NCBI GenBank assembly: GCA_947359465.1
Contig: OX375872.1
Span: 131,477,453 to 131,541,452 of the forward strand
Length of the DNA stretch: 64,000 nucleotides
From: Metellina segmentata
Taxonomy: Eukaryota; Arthropoda; Arachnida; Araneae; Tetragnathidae
Reading direction: 5' to 3'
The position numbers and the translations under genes were made by a program. The notes beneath the pieces are model-generated. The model was not told the DNA's origin. It worked only from the letters and a program-made list of their open reading frames with translations, and searched no databases. Each line of letters opens with the position of its first letter. Within the stretch, counting starts at the first letter, position 1. Below, one piece after another: positions 9,520 through 21,324 of the stretch.

Positions 9520-11290
9520 TCGAGTCATACATGCTCTTTCTGAAGTCCTGCGAGTCCATCCCAAGCTGCTTGAACCCTGTCACGTAGTTCCACCAGATAA
9601 CGCGGTGCGGGTGGAGTGGTGAAATCTCGTCCAATGATATCCCTTACATTCTCGATCGGGGACAGGTCCGATGAGTATGCCGGCCGTGGTAAGATATCGT
9701 TGTATCGTAGACAAGCTCTAGAGACGGCAGCAATATGGGGTCGAGCATTGTCTTGTCGAAAAAGCGGGTGAACCTGGGAGTTCAGGAATAGGAGCGTAAC
9801 TGGCTGTAAAATTTCTTATACGTAACGCTGGCCTGTCAAAGAGCCCGTAACGAATACCAAATGTGATTTGGCACCATACGCAATTGCACCACACACCATG
9901 AAACCAGGTCTTCTGGCCGTGTGACGCTGTACAACAAACCGTGAATCTTAGCGATGACCACGTTGCCTCCGCACACGGATTCGATTGTCATTTCTACCCA
10001 TACAGAAGCGTCAGTGAGACAACTCGATGCCATTAGACGCCCCTTGTCCGACTGGCATGACATCATTTCTGGGAATTCAGGAATAGAAGCGTAACTGGCT
10101 GTAAAATTTCTTGTACGTAATGCTGGCCTGTCAAAGAGCCCGTAACGAATACCAAATGTGATTTGGCACCATACGCAATTCCACCCCACACCATGAAACC
10201 AGGTCTTCTGGCCGTGTGACGCTGTACAACAAACCGTGAATCTTAGCGATGACCACGTTGCCACCACACATGGATTCGATTGTCATCTCCACCCAGACAG
10301 AAGCAAGATTCGTCAGAGAGACCATTCGATGTCATTCGACGCCCCTTGTCCGACTGGCATGACATCATTTCTGGGAGTTCAGGAATAGAAGCGTAACTGG
10401 CTGTAAAATTTCTTGTACGTAACGCAGACAGAAGCAAGATTCGTCAATGAGACCACTCGATGCCATTCGACGCCACTTGTCCGACTAGCATGACATCATT
10501 CTTGGTAGTTCAGGAATAGAAGCGTAACTGGCTGTAAAATTTTTTGTACGTAATGCTGGCCTGTCAAAGAGCCCGTAACGAATACCAAATGTGATTTGGC
10601 ACCATACACAATTGCACCCCACACCATGAAACCAGGTCATCTGGCCGTGTGACGCTGTACAACAAACCGTGAATCTTAGCGATGACCACGTTGCCTCCAC
10701 ATACGGATTCGATTGTCATCTCCACCCAGACAGAAGCAAGATTCGTCAGTGAGACCACTCGATGCCATTCGACGCCCCTTGTCCGACTGGCATGACATCA
10801 TTCCTGGAAGTTCAGGAATAGGAGCGTAACTGGCTGTAAAATTTCTTGTACGTAATGCTGGCCTGTCAAAGAGCCCGTAACGAATACCAAATGTGATTTG
10901 GCACCATACACAATTGCACCCCACACCATGAAACCAGGTCATCTGGCCGTGTGACGCTGTACAACAAACCGTGAATCTTAGCGATGACCACGTTGACTCC
11001 ACACACGGATTCGATTGTCATCTCCACCCAGACAGAAGCAAGATTCGTCAATGAGACCACTCGTTGCCATTCGACGCCCCTTGTCCGACTGGCATGCCAC
11101 CATTCCAGTCTGACGGCGATGCAATTCTGTTAAAGGCAGTCGTCGTAACGTTCTACGCGAGTTTAGTCCCACGTCGTGAGGACGTTGTCAAATGGTACGA
11201 CCACTTATTGGACGATCGAGAGAGCAGACATCCACTGCCCGTTGGATGTCTGCAACAGTGGCTGTTGGATCAGTACGCGCATGTCTTACA
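9520..11290 (-). pseudogene. Tc1-like transposase pseudogene
   Basis: Read on the minus strand in shifting frames. Near 11280-11110 there is a helix-turn-helix region ('VRHARTDPTATVADIQRAV', then 'NSRRTLRRLPLTELHRRQ'). Within each 302-bp repeat are the first catalytic-Asp segment 'SDESCFCLGGDDNRI' and the following 'VVQRHTARRPG'-type strand. At 9750-9600 are 'QDNARPHIAAVSRACLRY' and 'SSDLSPIENVRDI', matching the second and third catalytic acidic residues of Tc1 transposases. The gene cannot be expressed as one protein because 302 is not a multiple of three and each repeat changes the frame. Confidence 0.85.
9781..11104. repeat. 302-bp tandem array of a transposase segment
   Basis: The marker 'ttcaggaata' recurs at 9781, 10076, 10378, 10509 and 10811, giving steps of 295, 302, 131 and 302 bp. 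The 131-bp step is a unit with an internal deletion. Each unit spans the first-Asp region of the Tc1 transposase plus 'cgccccttgtccgactggcatgaca'. Unit-to-unit identity is high by eye. Confidence 0.9.
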
Positions 11291-11930
11291 ACACGTCTAT
11301 CCTATTTCGGTCCGGTTTCTCTAGGCCTTCCTGAGCCTGGTTGGCTCTGGTATGTGCCATGTTGTATCCACCGCTATGCCAACAGCGTGCAACAATAACT
11401 ATCACTACAACCAATATATTGCTCAATCCGTCGATTAGACCATCGGTTTTTTCCAGAACTTCGGAGAGCATCGATTGATGAGTGGGATGGCCTTCCCCAA
11501 GATCAACGGGATTATTTGGTGCTCAGCATGCCCAGACGTTCTACTGACTGTATTGTAGCACATGTGGCAAACATATAGCCTTCTTACTTCATATAAACCG
11601 TATATTGTTACTTTGTTTTGCTTGAAAGATGTATTCTCCAATTGTTCCAGGGAGCATATCCCTTACTTTTATTATGTACTATGATACATGTACCCTATTT
11701 TTTGTTCTGTACCTTTTGTTTAAAAAACAGGCTTTACGTTTACATCACTTTTGTAGCTTTATTTGTACAAACTGTCATTATCCTTAATTTATAAGCCTGA
11801 GGGTATTTTTTCCGTAATACTTTACTCCTAATTCTGTGTTTGCACGAAATTTTTTTTACATGAATTTGATTTAACACGAATTCAAAAATGTCATTATTTT
11901 TTTATGTGAGTCAATTGATTTAACATGAGA

Positions 11931-14203
11931 GGGCCAAACCAATTTTTAAGAATTTTTTTCCCTAAATTCTAAGAAAAAATCTTTTATTTGTGGCATAGTA
12001 GTATCATTATTACATCACACGCACAAATAGATTGAATAACAGCTAGTGTGTGCATTTTGAAATGCGTGCTTTCCTTAACCAATGTGTACGTCTAGGTATC
12101 TATGCATGCATCAACCTGTGGCGCATGCGTCAAACGTGGCGCATTGTATCCTTGTGCCTACTTATTCTTTTGAAGTAGGCGCTATAACTGAATCCATCTT
12201 AATATTTTCAAGACTATAGTGCTCTTAGTTCAATTCACATAGATACTTCTTAATCATCAGTTCGTGCCAATTTTTCGACAGTTTACAACTGATATTATGT
12301 GTGATACGAACGTATTTGTGATCTGTGTGTTCTATTTGAACATTTAAACTTTTACAGTTACTTAGTTTTCCATGTTTTTTTTTACATTCCTGTTATCCAT
12401 CACCATGCAAAAGAAAATGAGCGCAGAAAGGAAAGTAAGTATGAATTTGAATTTAATGAACAGTAGGAAAATGAGTTGTTATTTATAGCAGGAAAACCGT
12501 TTTGCATTGTTTGTGAAAGTACTTATTCACATAATGGAAGACATGATTTTAATAGACACTATAAAACACCACAGACTAACATAAAAGGAAAAATGAAGTT
12601 CGTTCTTGGGTCTTAGTTACGAAATGAATATGTGACTATAAAAAAAGGAAGAAATCAGAAGATAAAATATTTTTGCTAAAGTAAGTTGTGAAGACGTGGC
12701 GATGACAGAAGTGTCTTATGAAACTGCTTTAGCATTGTCTCCAAATATTTGAATATTTGCACGCCATATTGGTAATAAAAGTAGTGCAAGGTAAGCAGAC
12801 CAAATTGTCATACCAAGGCGGAAAGTTACATCCAGAGAGAATTCCTCGATACGTCTCATATCTCAGCAGCTGATAGACCTTGTCCATTCTTGTACTTTCT
12901 TTCTCTATATTTGGATGAATCCACGGACATATGTGATATAGCCCAGTTAAACAGTTTTATAAGAGGCATTGATGATAATTTTAATGTCTTTGAAGAACTT
13001 GCCAGACTGGAGTCATTGCATGGTTGAACATGAGGATCATACATATTTGAAAAAGTAGAATCATGTCTAGAAAATCTAAAATTAGATTATAGTAAACTCA
13101 TCAGTGAGTGTACGGACGGACCGCCGTCAATGATAGGGTAAATGCCACTACAACTTTACTTGGAAAGTTTTTAAATCGTCCTGTACTAAAATATCATTGT
13201 ATTATACACCAAAAGGCACTGTGTGGGAAAACTTTAAAAAGGCAGCATGTTAAGTAACCGGTTGTGAAATGTGTGAATAAAATTAGAGCAAGAGCATTAA
13301 ACAGACTAGAATTCAGAGAATATTGTGTATTGTTAGATTTGGAATATATGGTGAACTTGGTCCTTCATTGTGAGGTACGCTGGCTTTCTAGAAGACAGGT
13401 TTTGTGTAGATTTTATAAATTGAAAAATGTTGTTAATAACTTTTTAAAACAGGAAAAAGAACTAGTACCTAACGAATGAACCCTATTATTTGATAATAGC
13501 TGGCTATTTGATTTGGAATTTTTAGTTGATGTTACTAGACATCTCAATGATCTAAATTCGAAACTACAAGGCAAGAATAAATTATTTCCTAACTTAGTAA
13601 ACAGCATCAATTCATTTTAAAATAAATTAAATCTTTTTATCTCTAAGTTAGAAAATTAGAATTTGAGTCAATTTCCAGTTGAAAGTAGTCAATTTCCAGT
13701 AAAAAATCAAGTTATTGCAAGTTTCTTGAAAGTCGTTTTCATGATTTGGTTATAGAAGAAAACTGCATGATCGCATTTATAAACCCATTTTTACTTAGTC
13801 AACAAAACGTAAGTAACACCTAGTAAGATACAAATATACCTTACTGATTAAAAAAAATTCATTTTTAAAAATGAACACCAAACATTGAAAAACTAATGAA
13901 ACTAACTGAAACTTTAACACCAAACATTGAAAAACTAATGAAATACAAACATGCTCAAAACGTATCATTAATAGTAATTAATGTTTATGTGCTGTAAAAT
14001 TTTGTTTTGTTTTGTTTTACAAGCAATAATTAAATCAAAACTGTTAATTAAATCTATAAACATACTTTTATTAAAAAATTTATTAAGGATTTGACAGATC
14101 CATGAACGTAAGACAGTTGAAAAGGTGCTTGAGTTGTATGGCGCAACTGTACTCGTAGGTGAAAACAATTGACGCATGATATGCAAAAGGTTGGCCACCT
14201 CTG
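11931..14203 (+). mobile_element. decayed hAT element (GTF2IRD2-like)
   Basis: The right end reads 'ggttggccacctctg' at 14189-14203, the inverse of the CAGAGGTGGCCAACC terminus typical of this hAT branch. A possible left end is 'gagagggccaaaccaatttt' at about 11930, but it matches the right end only partly and I cannot confirm an 8-bp duplication. The interior carries a hAT transposase pseudogene. Confidence 0.65.
12405..13790 (+). pseudogene. hAT transposase, GTF2IRD2/ZBED-like, degenerate
   Basis: In order: a BED-type zinc finger relic ('AGKPFCIVCESTYS' then 'HDFNRHYKT') at 12485-12590; the first catalytic-Asp region ('LDESTDICDIAQLNSFIRG') with 'FNVFEELARLESLHG' at 12900-13025; 'YSKLISECTDGPPSMIG' at 13090-13140, matching the second catalytic region; 'KYHCIIHQKALCGKTL' to 13250; then 'VNKIRARALNR', 'LHCEVRWLSRRQVL' and 'FLKQEKELV' at 13264-13477; and 'LVDVTRHLNDLNSKLQGKN' to 13580. 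This order matches hAT transposases related to vertebrate GTF2IRD2 and ZBED5. Several stops and frameshifts make it dead. Confidence 0.9.
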
Positions 14204-14334
14204 GTTTAAACCAATTAATTATTTTAATTTTAGATCCCAAAGAAAAATGTTAGATTTTATAAATAACGAGGCTTAAAGGATCCTGTCCTAAATAAACTAG
14301 CCAATAGGAAGAAATTCATTAACAAAGGAAGAAG

Positions 14335-14580
14335 ACGATGTCCACAGCATTTCTAGTGCTAGCAGTGATATTCCAGTCGAACGCAAACGTATGCGCTGTT
14401 TATTGTCAGAAAGTACGTATATTACGCGCAGAGATTCACGGTTTGTTGTGCAGCGTCACACGTCTAGAAGATCTGGTGTCATGGTGTGGGGTGCAATTTC
14501 GTATGATGTCAAATCATCTTTGGAATTAGTTACGGGCTCTTTGACATGCCACCGGACGTACCTTGCAAAATGCAACTGAA
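14335..14580 (+). pseudogene. Tc1-like transposase fragment
   Basis: A short stretch encodes 'RDSRFVVQRHTSRRSG', then 'VMVWGAISYDVKSSLELV' and 'TGSLT', matching the region between the first and second catalytic residues of the Tc1 transposase at 9.5-11.3 kb. There are no termini around it. From 14600 to 15180 I see nothing else of note. Confidence 0.75.
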
Positions 14581-15179
14581 AGTTAGCGATAACGACAAAA
14601 ACAAATTTTCGCATTTAACACAGTAGATACGATAAGTTACCAAACCAGGCTGCCATTCAATGCTTTCATTAATGAATTGCTTTTAACGATTCAATAGAAA
14701 TCGCACTGTAAGACACAACACAATGCATCGCAGCCCTTACAGAGCAACCCCGGAGAACCAAGAAATTCCATGACATAGGGGGATAAAAACAGACTCGCGC
14801 GTAGATTTCTCTTTGATGCTTTATTTTTCCAATTTCCTTATCTGTCACATTTCGACACACAGAGGACGAAAAACAGAATTTGAGAAATATTCCGACTATT
14901 TCGGGATTCAAATCCTACAAACGCTGAGTGTCATATGTGTCAAAGAAACCTATGGAAGGCGATTCGATCACGGAAGAAGGAAGAGAAGGGCTATAGGGGA
15001 GATAGACATCTCTATGCAAACTGAGATCATACGAAAAACGTATTGCCTATTCCTTCCTTTAGGCACGCCGGCGTGGTCCTATAATTTTGTATTTGCATCT
15101 CCTTTTTAAGCGATGGTCTGTTTTGCCGAAAATTTGAAAGCAGGTGCTCTTTTACCAGTTCCGAGGGTTCAATTTCAAG

Positions 15180-15425
15180 AATCGGTGGATTCTTTCAACC
15201 TTTGGAAATATTCTATTGCTAATTTCCTTGGAAGTGAATCCTTTGAAACATTATATTTGTCTCCTTTCCTTTGAATAGAATCCTCTAGAAGGATTCTGTT
15301 GGTAGTTTACTTTTAATAGAATCCCTAGCACGAACGTTTGATTGCTCACTTCCTTATAATAAAGTCCTTTGGAATTATTCTACTGCTTATTTTCTTGGAA
15401 ATGAATCCCCTGGAAAGATTTCGTT
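15180..15425. repeat. AGAATC/GATTCT minisatellite
   Basis: Tandem, diverged copies of a unit like 'tttggaatagaatcctttggaaagattctattgct', same family as 5330-5560 and 19925-20510. Confidence 0.6.
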
Positions 15426-15439
15426 GGGTTTTTCCTATT

Positions 15440-15990
15440 TTGTTCTTAGCATTTCTCATGGATTTATTCTTAAAAAGATGGATTAGTTTATTAAGTTTCC
15501 CAGTACTATTGCGTGAGACTCACATTGGAAAATTTTTGTCGGCCCACAAAAGAATGGTTTGGAATTCAACTTATTTCGGTAGTTTTTCTCATGAGTTTAT
15601 TGTTAAAGATGGATTAGTACATTAAGTTTCCCTGTCCTATGGCGTGAGACTCACATTGGAAAATGTTTGTTGGCTCTCAAAAGAATGGGTTTGCAATTCA
15701 ATTTCATTCGTAGCAATTCTTATTGATTTATTATTAAAGTTGGATTTTTACATTAAGTTTCACTGCCATGAGACTCACATTGGAAAATTTTGTTGGCTCA
15801 CAAAAAAATGGGTTTGCAATTCAATTTCTTTCGTAGCATTTTTCATTTATTTATTGTTAAAGATGGTTTAGTACATTAAATTTCCCTGTTATATAGCGAG
15901 AGAATCATATTGGAACATTTTTGTTGGCACACAAAATAATGGGTTTGTGATTCAACTTCTTTCGTATCATTTCTCAAGGACTTATTGTAC
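15440..15990. repeat. tandem array, unit about 129 bp, four copies
   Basis: The marker 'gagactcacattggaaaa' (or variant) occurs at 15515, 15645, 15770 and about 15899. The unit also contains 'ttattgttaaagatggatta' and 'aagaatgggtttgcaattca'. The open frames here are repeat-driven. 15990-16710 has no feature I recognise. Confidence 0.8.
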
Positions 15991-16711
15991 GACGTATCAA
16001 TTCAAGAAATGCTTCCTAGGTTTTTTCTTCCAACTTTAATGAACCGAATTCCTTTGTACGAAATCAAAACCAAAAAGAAAAAAATCATCAGCAAAAGAGC
16101 ATAATTCAAAGACCGAGTTATATTGAATAAAAATACCTCATTCGGATGAAAAGTGATAAATTACATTTTCATTTCCGTGGAATTCGTTTTTTTCCTGAAT
16201 TCGCAATTGATGAAATCAGTTAAGGCATCATATTAGTTCCCCAGTCAGAAACAAAACATCTCGAAGGTTAAGAATTCCGATGAACTGATCACAAGAAAAA
16301 AAATATTTTTTGAATTAATCAAAGGAGAGTTATCTATATTTCTCGAAATGCATCCATTCAATGCATGAATCATGAATTAGATTAGAAAATACAATTTGAG
16401 AAAGACGGTAGAAGTTGATTTGAATCTCATTGTGTTCGAGAGCTTATCCATAATTAGTATATCCAGTCTTCTGACGATTTATTGAATTTATATCAGTATA
16501 GTAAGGATATATTAAAAAAACTATTTTTTATTGAGAACGCACTGGGGATGAGCAGAACGTTTCGCACCTTCTGGTTCCTTCCTTCAAAATGTGCTCCGGT
16601 GGTCACTCTGTGACCATTGTGTTCTTTGTACAATTTAGTGATTAACCTCCCAAGTGATTTTGTAGAGATAGCTCGCCCATCTAAATCTGACATATTTTGC
16701 TCTCTCTAATG

Positions 16712-17222
16712 GCGAAATATCTCGCTAAGAACGAGGTATCTTGTCCATCACGATGTGGTCAGTTTTGTTAACGACGAGATACCTCGTCGTGATGACCATT
16801 AGGAGGGTTGAGAAATCAGGTAAAAGTAACTGAATAATGAATTTTAAGTTAAGGAATTAATTAAGGAATACAAGAAAGTTGTGTAATTTACGGAATAGTT
16901 TAAACAATTCCGTTGGTTGTCACGACGGAAGTATATACTCATTATGAAAACTGACCAGATCTTGATGGACGAGGTATCTCGTCATCTGACAAAAGTGACC
17001 AGATCTTGATGGAAGAGGTAGCTCGTCATTTGACAAAACTGACCAGATTTTGATGAACGAGGTATCTTGTCAATTGGCAAGTGACCAGATCTTGATCTCG
17101 TCAGCCAGAAAAAACGGCAATACCTTCAGCATTCGGAATTCAAGCGGTGTTCTTTATGACGAGATATCTCGTCTTCAGAAAAATTGGTGAAATATTGATA
17201 GACGAGATATCTCATGGAAACC
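16712..17222. repeat. GACGAGATATCTCGTC palindrome repeat
   Basis: Blocks at 16712-16805 and 16950-17222 contain repeated 'ctgaccagatcttgatggac' plus 'gaggtatctcgtc' units, including a perfect 'gacgagatatctcgtc' near 17160. The edges read 'ttaggagggttgag' and 'ccacttagagggattt'. 17225-17570 holds only a short inverted repeat around 'gggattcgtatccctaag'. Confidence 0.7.
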
Positions 17223-17569
17223 ACTTAGAGGGATTTAATGGCTTAATAAAGGGTAATTGACACTTAAACATTAATTAAAACATGAGCTAATGTGCAAGCA
17301 CAGCGTCTTGAAACATAAGCCATACCCTGTTGGCTTTAAAGTAGTGGGTCAAGTGATGTGCCAATGAACACAACGACAGTCTACATAATAATATACTAAC
17401 GTTTATTTCCCAATACAATATGTTACAGTACGTAGAATCAGGGATTCGTATCCCTAAGTCGTGTGCGCTTAGGGATACAAACAGGGAAGGGGATCTCCTC
17501 AAATGGCCTGTTCGAATAAGCACAAAAAACCTTTCTCAGCTCGAGCCCTGCAACAGTTCTTCTGAGTCT

Positions 17570-19470
17570 CCAGATTTCGCTCAGAGACAACTCGATCATA
17601 GGGAAGCGTTATGCACCCTAAAACCCATCCGGATGGCAATTAGACCTCCATGGAAGACCACCCCGATAGACGTTTCGGGGTTTTCGGCCGGATGTCAGAG
17701 GTGATGACCTCTGATCCATTTCTGAAAAAGATGTCATTCTTCCCTCTCTGAAAAAGATGTAAGTTATGCTAATTAAAGAGTCATTCTTCACTCTCTGAAA
17801 AAGATGTAAGTTATGCCAATTAAAGAGTGGCGATAACAACTGCCACGGAATTACGCACGCGCAAACACTTCTTCTTCGAGTGAAAGCAGACCTCTCCGTA
17901 CCGAGTTATTTGAAACCCACAGCGGATTAGCTAAAGCTAGGGAAAGCCTCTAATTAGAAACTTGAGAAGTAGGCCATGTGACGCGCCGTCCAAAAGCCCT
18001 CGTCCACCCGGGTTGGGTGCGACGGGGAGTAGACGTGGTCCACCCGAGAGTGTGTGCGCTGAAGATAATGTGGTCCGGCTCATTGTTTTCAGACAACCTT
18101 AGGCCCGAATTGAGCAGGTAAAGTTTTCTTCGTGGATTCATGTCGACGGGTGTTTGAGGCGCACACCCAGGTATCTCATAGGAACCTATCGACGTTCCTG
18201 AGTAGCCCAGCGGAACAGCAGGCTGCTACTACCTCCCTGTTTATCCCGTGCCGTGGGCAATACCAGCACCATCATCTATGGAGTTTTGCAGACCCTTGCC
18301 GTCCACCAGATAGCCTTCATTCGTTAGCGTACAGGTATCAGCCTTGGGCAGCCGGGGAGTGGTCCTGACACCGCTAGTTTCCGTGTGGCACCAAAGGAGG
18401 TTCCTGTCACTACTTGACCGCAGGAACGGCGGCAGCGCCCTGTGCCAGTTCCTACGATCCAAACCGATAGCCTGCTGGATAGAGCGGTTTCGCCACGTTA
18501 GAGACTGACATATTCCTCCTACATGGATAGGCTCACGATCTGCGGAGTTATGGTGTCCTTGATATCTTCTGAAGGAGCCGCGGACCGAGTGGAGGGGGCC
18601 GACACTATTCATTCCTTGTTTCCATCTAATCCTCAACCTAGGGACTCCAAGCATTGTCGACGTAAACTGATAACATGTTATCGTTACTTGGTTCAGGATG
18701 CACACCGCCCCAAGTAGCCTACCTCGATCCTTTAGCCCGGATATTGGGTCTTAGCCCCATCATATTACTATCATCCCTTCGGACAGTCATCCCAGACATT
18801 AAAAGCCACCACCAGCCTTCCGTCCACGTGACCCACGTCTACTTCCCCAACAGACAGTTGCGTATACATCTCCCCAAGATGTATTATGCCTAGTGCGGCA
18901 TTTGATACAACTACCACACATAAAGTACAGTTTGGCTGCATAAATACAGATCTCCACATAGAGTTATGCATTTTCGCAACTTCCAGTACCAGACTTTCAT
19001 TTGTTGCTAAGACATAGTTATACATCACAGAGTATACATTTTCACAATTTCTAGTACAAGACTGTCATTAATTGCTTGGACATAGAGTTATACATTTCCG
19101 CAACCTTTAGTACGAGACTTTCCTTAGTTGCTTAGTCACATGTAATAGTAAGGAAGAGAAGTAATGAGAGAGAAGTCTCCGGCATTGCCAAGAGAAACCT
19201 CTGAGGAAAGGGTTGCCACGGCCTTCCAGCACAGGTGCTTTCGATTCATGCCCGTTCACCAAGGCGGTAGGAGAAACAGAGAATAATGAAAGTTTACAGT
19301 ACCTCTAGGGTGGGAGAGGGAACCTTCGATGGGAAAATTGAGGTGTCATCCGTTTTGTCACATCGTTCCCCAAGCGGAGAAGCGTTGGGAACCACGCTGG
19401 GCGAGTAGTGAAGTCTTGGCACGCGAAAACACTGGTTCAATGAAGGTTTTTATAATTTTAGTTGTACTTA
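17570..19470. other. GC-richer block of unknown nature
   Basis: Clearly less AT-rich than its surroundings. It includes a perfect-looking 47-bp tandem duplication (17735-17781 and 17782-17828, differing at two bases) and a diverged ~65-bp triplication at 18963-19140 ('atagttatacatttccgcaa'). A 154-codon minus-strand frame at 18241-18705 shows no family I recognise and overlaps other frames equally long for this composition. It could be a retroelement untranslated region or an unknown repeat; I cannot decide. Confidence 0.35.
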
Positions 19471-19514
19471 GATTTTTGGATATTTGCCTCAAAGCCTGAA
19501 GGTAGGTAGTTAGA

Positions 19515-19580
19515 CATTTTAACTAACGTAGTACCGGACCAACACAACTATTGACGACGCTCCAAGATCAATACCCCAGC
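19515..19580 (-). mobile_element. SINE 3' fragment
   Basis: 'aactaacgtagtaccggacc' then 'cgacgctccaagatcaatac' matches the last ~60 bases of the SINE on the minus strand. Confidence 0.6.
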
Positions 19581-19924
19581 CTCAAGCCTGAAATCTCTTT
19601 TGTGGATTTAGCTTTCCATATTATCAGGACAAAGCAACCCGCGAGCTGTGAGCTGTCAAGATTATGCTTTTGGAGCCTTTCTTTACCTTTTTAACAACCA
19701 AGTTCACTCTACATGCGCCATTTATATTCATAGATGCACCAAGTCATACTGCTGTGTCTGTTAGGGAAGCATTTAACCAACTTAAACAGGCGAAACCATA
19801 TCTTAAAATAATTAATCGAAGTCAACCATCTGTGGGGTTTACATGCTTAATTACACCTTGCAACCTCTAGTCTTCTCCTTGGATGATTTAAAACACGTTT
19901 TGACCTTCTTGACCAATATAATCT

Positions 19925-20510
19925 TAACAAATAAATCTTTTATAAAGAAATGAAATCTTTTAAAAGTTTCTTTATTTCAAAGAAAGGACTATTATAAATA
20001 ATTCCAAAAGATTCTGTTTTATGGAAAGGAGCCCAAAAGAATCTATCTTATTTAATCTATTCTACAGAATGGGGGAGTAGAATCGTTCCAAAGTATTCTA
20101 TTCCAAATAAAGGATAAATAGAATCGTTACAAAGATTAATCTAGGAAAAGGACGAATAGAGTTTAAGGATTCTGAAGGATTCTTTTACAAGGAAATGAAA
20201 AATGGAATCTTTTTAAGGTTTCTATTCCAAAGAAAGAACCATTAGAATCTTTTCAAATGATTCTATTCCAAGGTGAATCAAAACAATCGTTCCAAAATTA
20301 TTAGAAAGGACTGTAAGAATCTTTTCAACTAATTATATCCCAAGGGTATGATCAATAGGATTGTTCCCCCCCCCCCATCTCCAAATTCTATTCCTTGGAA
20401 AGGACCAATATTATCTAATCAAGTCAATCTATTCTAGAGAAGGGGAGAAAATATAGTTCCAAACGATTCTATTCTAAATTGAGGATGAAACGAGTGAACT
20501 ACGAGTGTGA
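19925..20510. repeat. AGAATC/GATTCT minisatellite, long array
   Basis: Many diverged copies of 'aaagattctattccaaggaaaggaccaatagaatc' with a period of roughly 55-65 bp and a C run at 20367-20376. It is inverted relative to 15180-15425. 20510-20930 is unassigned AT-rich sequence. Confidence 0.65.
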
Positions 20511-20929
20511 ATTTTGTAGATAGTATACATGTCCACGTAATGTAAATTAGATTAATAAAATATCTGTGAGTGTAATGAGAGTTTTTCGTTTGTTCTCCCG
20601 GTTCAGGGAGGAATTCTCTGCACACGGTCACAGGGATAAACAGAATCGTTCCAATGACTATTCCAAGAAAAGGATTTCCGTGAATTCTTTTGAAAGATGT
20701 TATCATTCAGTGTCGTGTGGGGTAAAAACAATGTTCTTTACTACTCTGAAATGTGGAAAATCTTAGAGTATTAACATGTATAGCCTATACGTCAATTTGG
20801 TGGCCTTCATATTGATCACCATAATGGACAGATCCCAATAATATATCACCCTAATGGTGGGTATAATCATCATTAAACAAGTGATGAATTGTTGCATTTA
20901 ATTTATCCCATTCATCACATATTCCACGC

Positions 20930-21238
20930 ATTACATGAGCCACAGTAGCTCGGTTAAATGAGCAATAGATTAGCAACCGGAAGGTTACGAGTTCGATTCC
21001 AACCAAAGACTGTCGTGTACAAGGGGGGGCTGGTGTACTTTAAATATATGTTCTGACCTCAAATTTGCGTTCAAATCACGTTGGTGTAGTATGGAAGCGT
21101 TGAGGGTGGTGTGTGCCGGGTCAGGTGTGACTTCTGCTTCTGACCCTGGTTCAGAATTACGATGTGTTGTCCTCGTAAATTTCCCTTCGGGATTCATCCC
21201 GGATCGTCACCAACAGCGCTATTAGTTAAATACCTACA
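20930..21238 (+). mobile_element. tRNA-derived SINE, head type B, near full length
   Basis: Head with 'gagccacagtagctcggtta' and a B-box 'gagttcgattccaaccaaag', then 'ggggctggtgtactttaaat', a body with 'gtgccgggtcaggtgtgact' and 'tgaccctggttcagaattac', and 3' sequence 'cccttcgggattcatcccgg' ending 'ttagttaaatacctacatt'. Head type B differs from head type A (538, 28946), while the body is shared. Confidence 0.8.
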
Positions 21239-21324
21239 TTACGGTAAAACATCAAACGTAAAATATTTTTATAAATGACCGATCCAGTTGGCGATTTCCA
21301 AATTTAAATTCGCATACAGTTATT

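Larger units (their letters stand above)
9365..11400 (-). mobile_element. decayed Tc1-like element with tandemly amplified interior
   Basis: The left side (9365-9500) carries 'aaaaagttgca' and 'tgtgcttatgaatgagtgaa', which recur at 43395-43515 and look like a Tc1-family end. Then comes a minus-strand transposase: the C-terminal third at 9520-9780, a repeated middle (9781-11100) and the N-terminal DNA-binding part at 11100-11290. I could not place the right inverted repeat; 11400-11930 holds nothing I recognise. Confidence 0.75.

Noticed and set aside
10131..11060. Repeated ~64-codon minus-strand frames starting MVSLTNLASVWVEM
   Set aside because: They are out-of-frame readings of the tandem Tc1 segment; the true transposase frame is different.
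18241..18705. 154-codon minus-strand frame in the GC-richer block
   Set aside because: Overlapping frames of comparable length exist on the other strand, and I recognise no family or motif.
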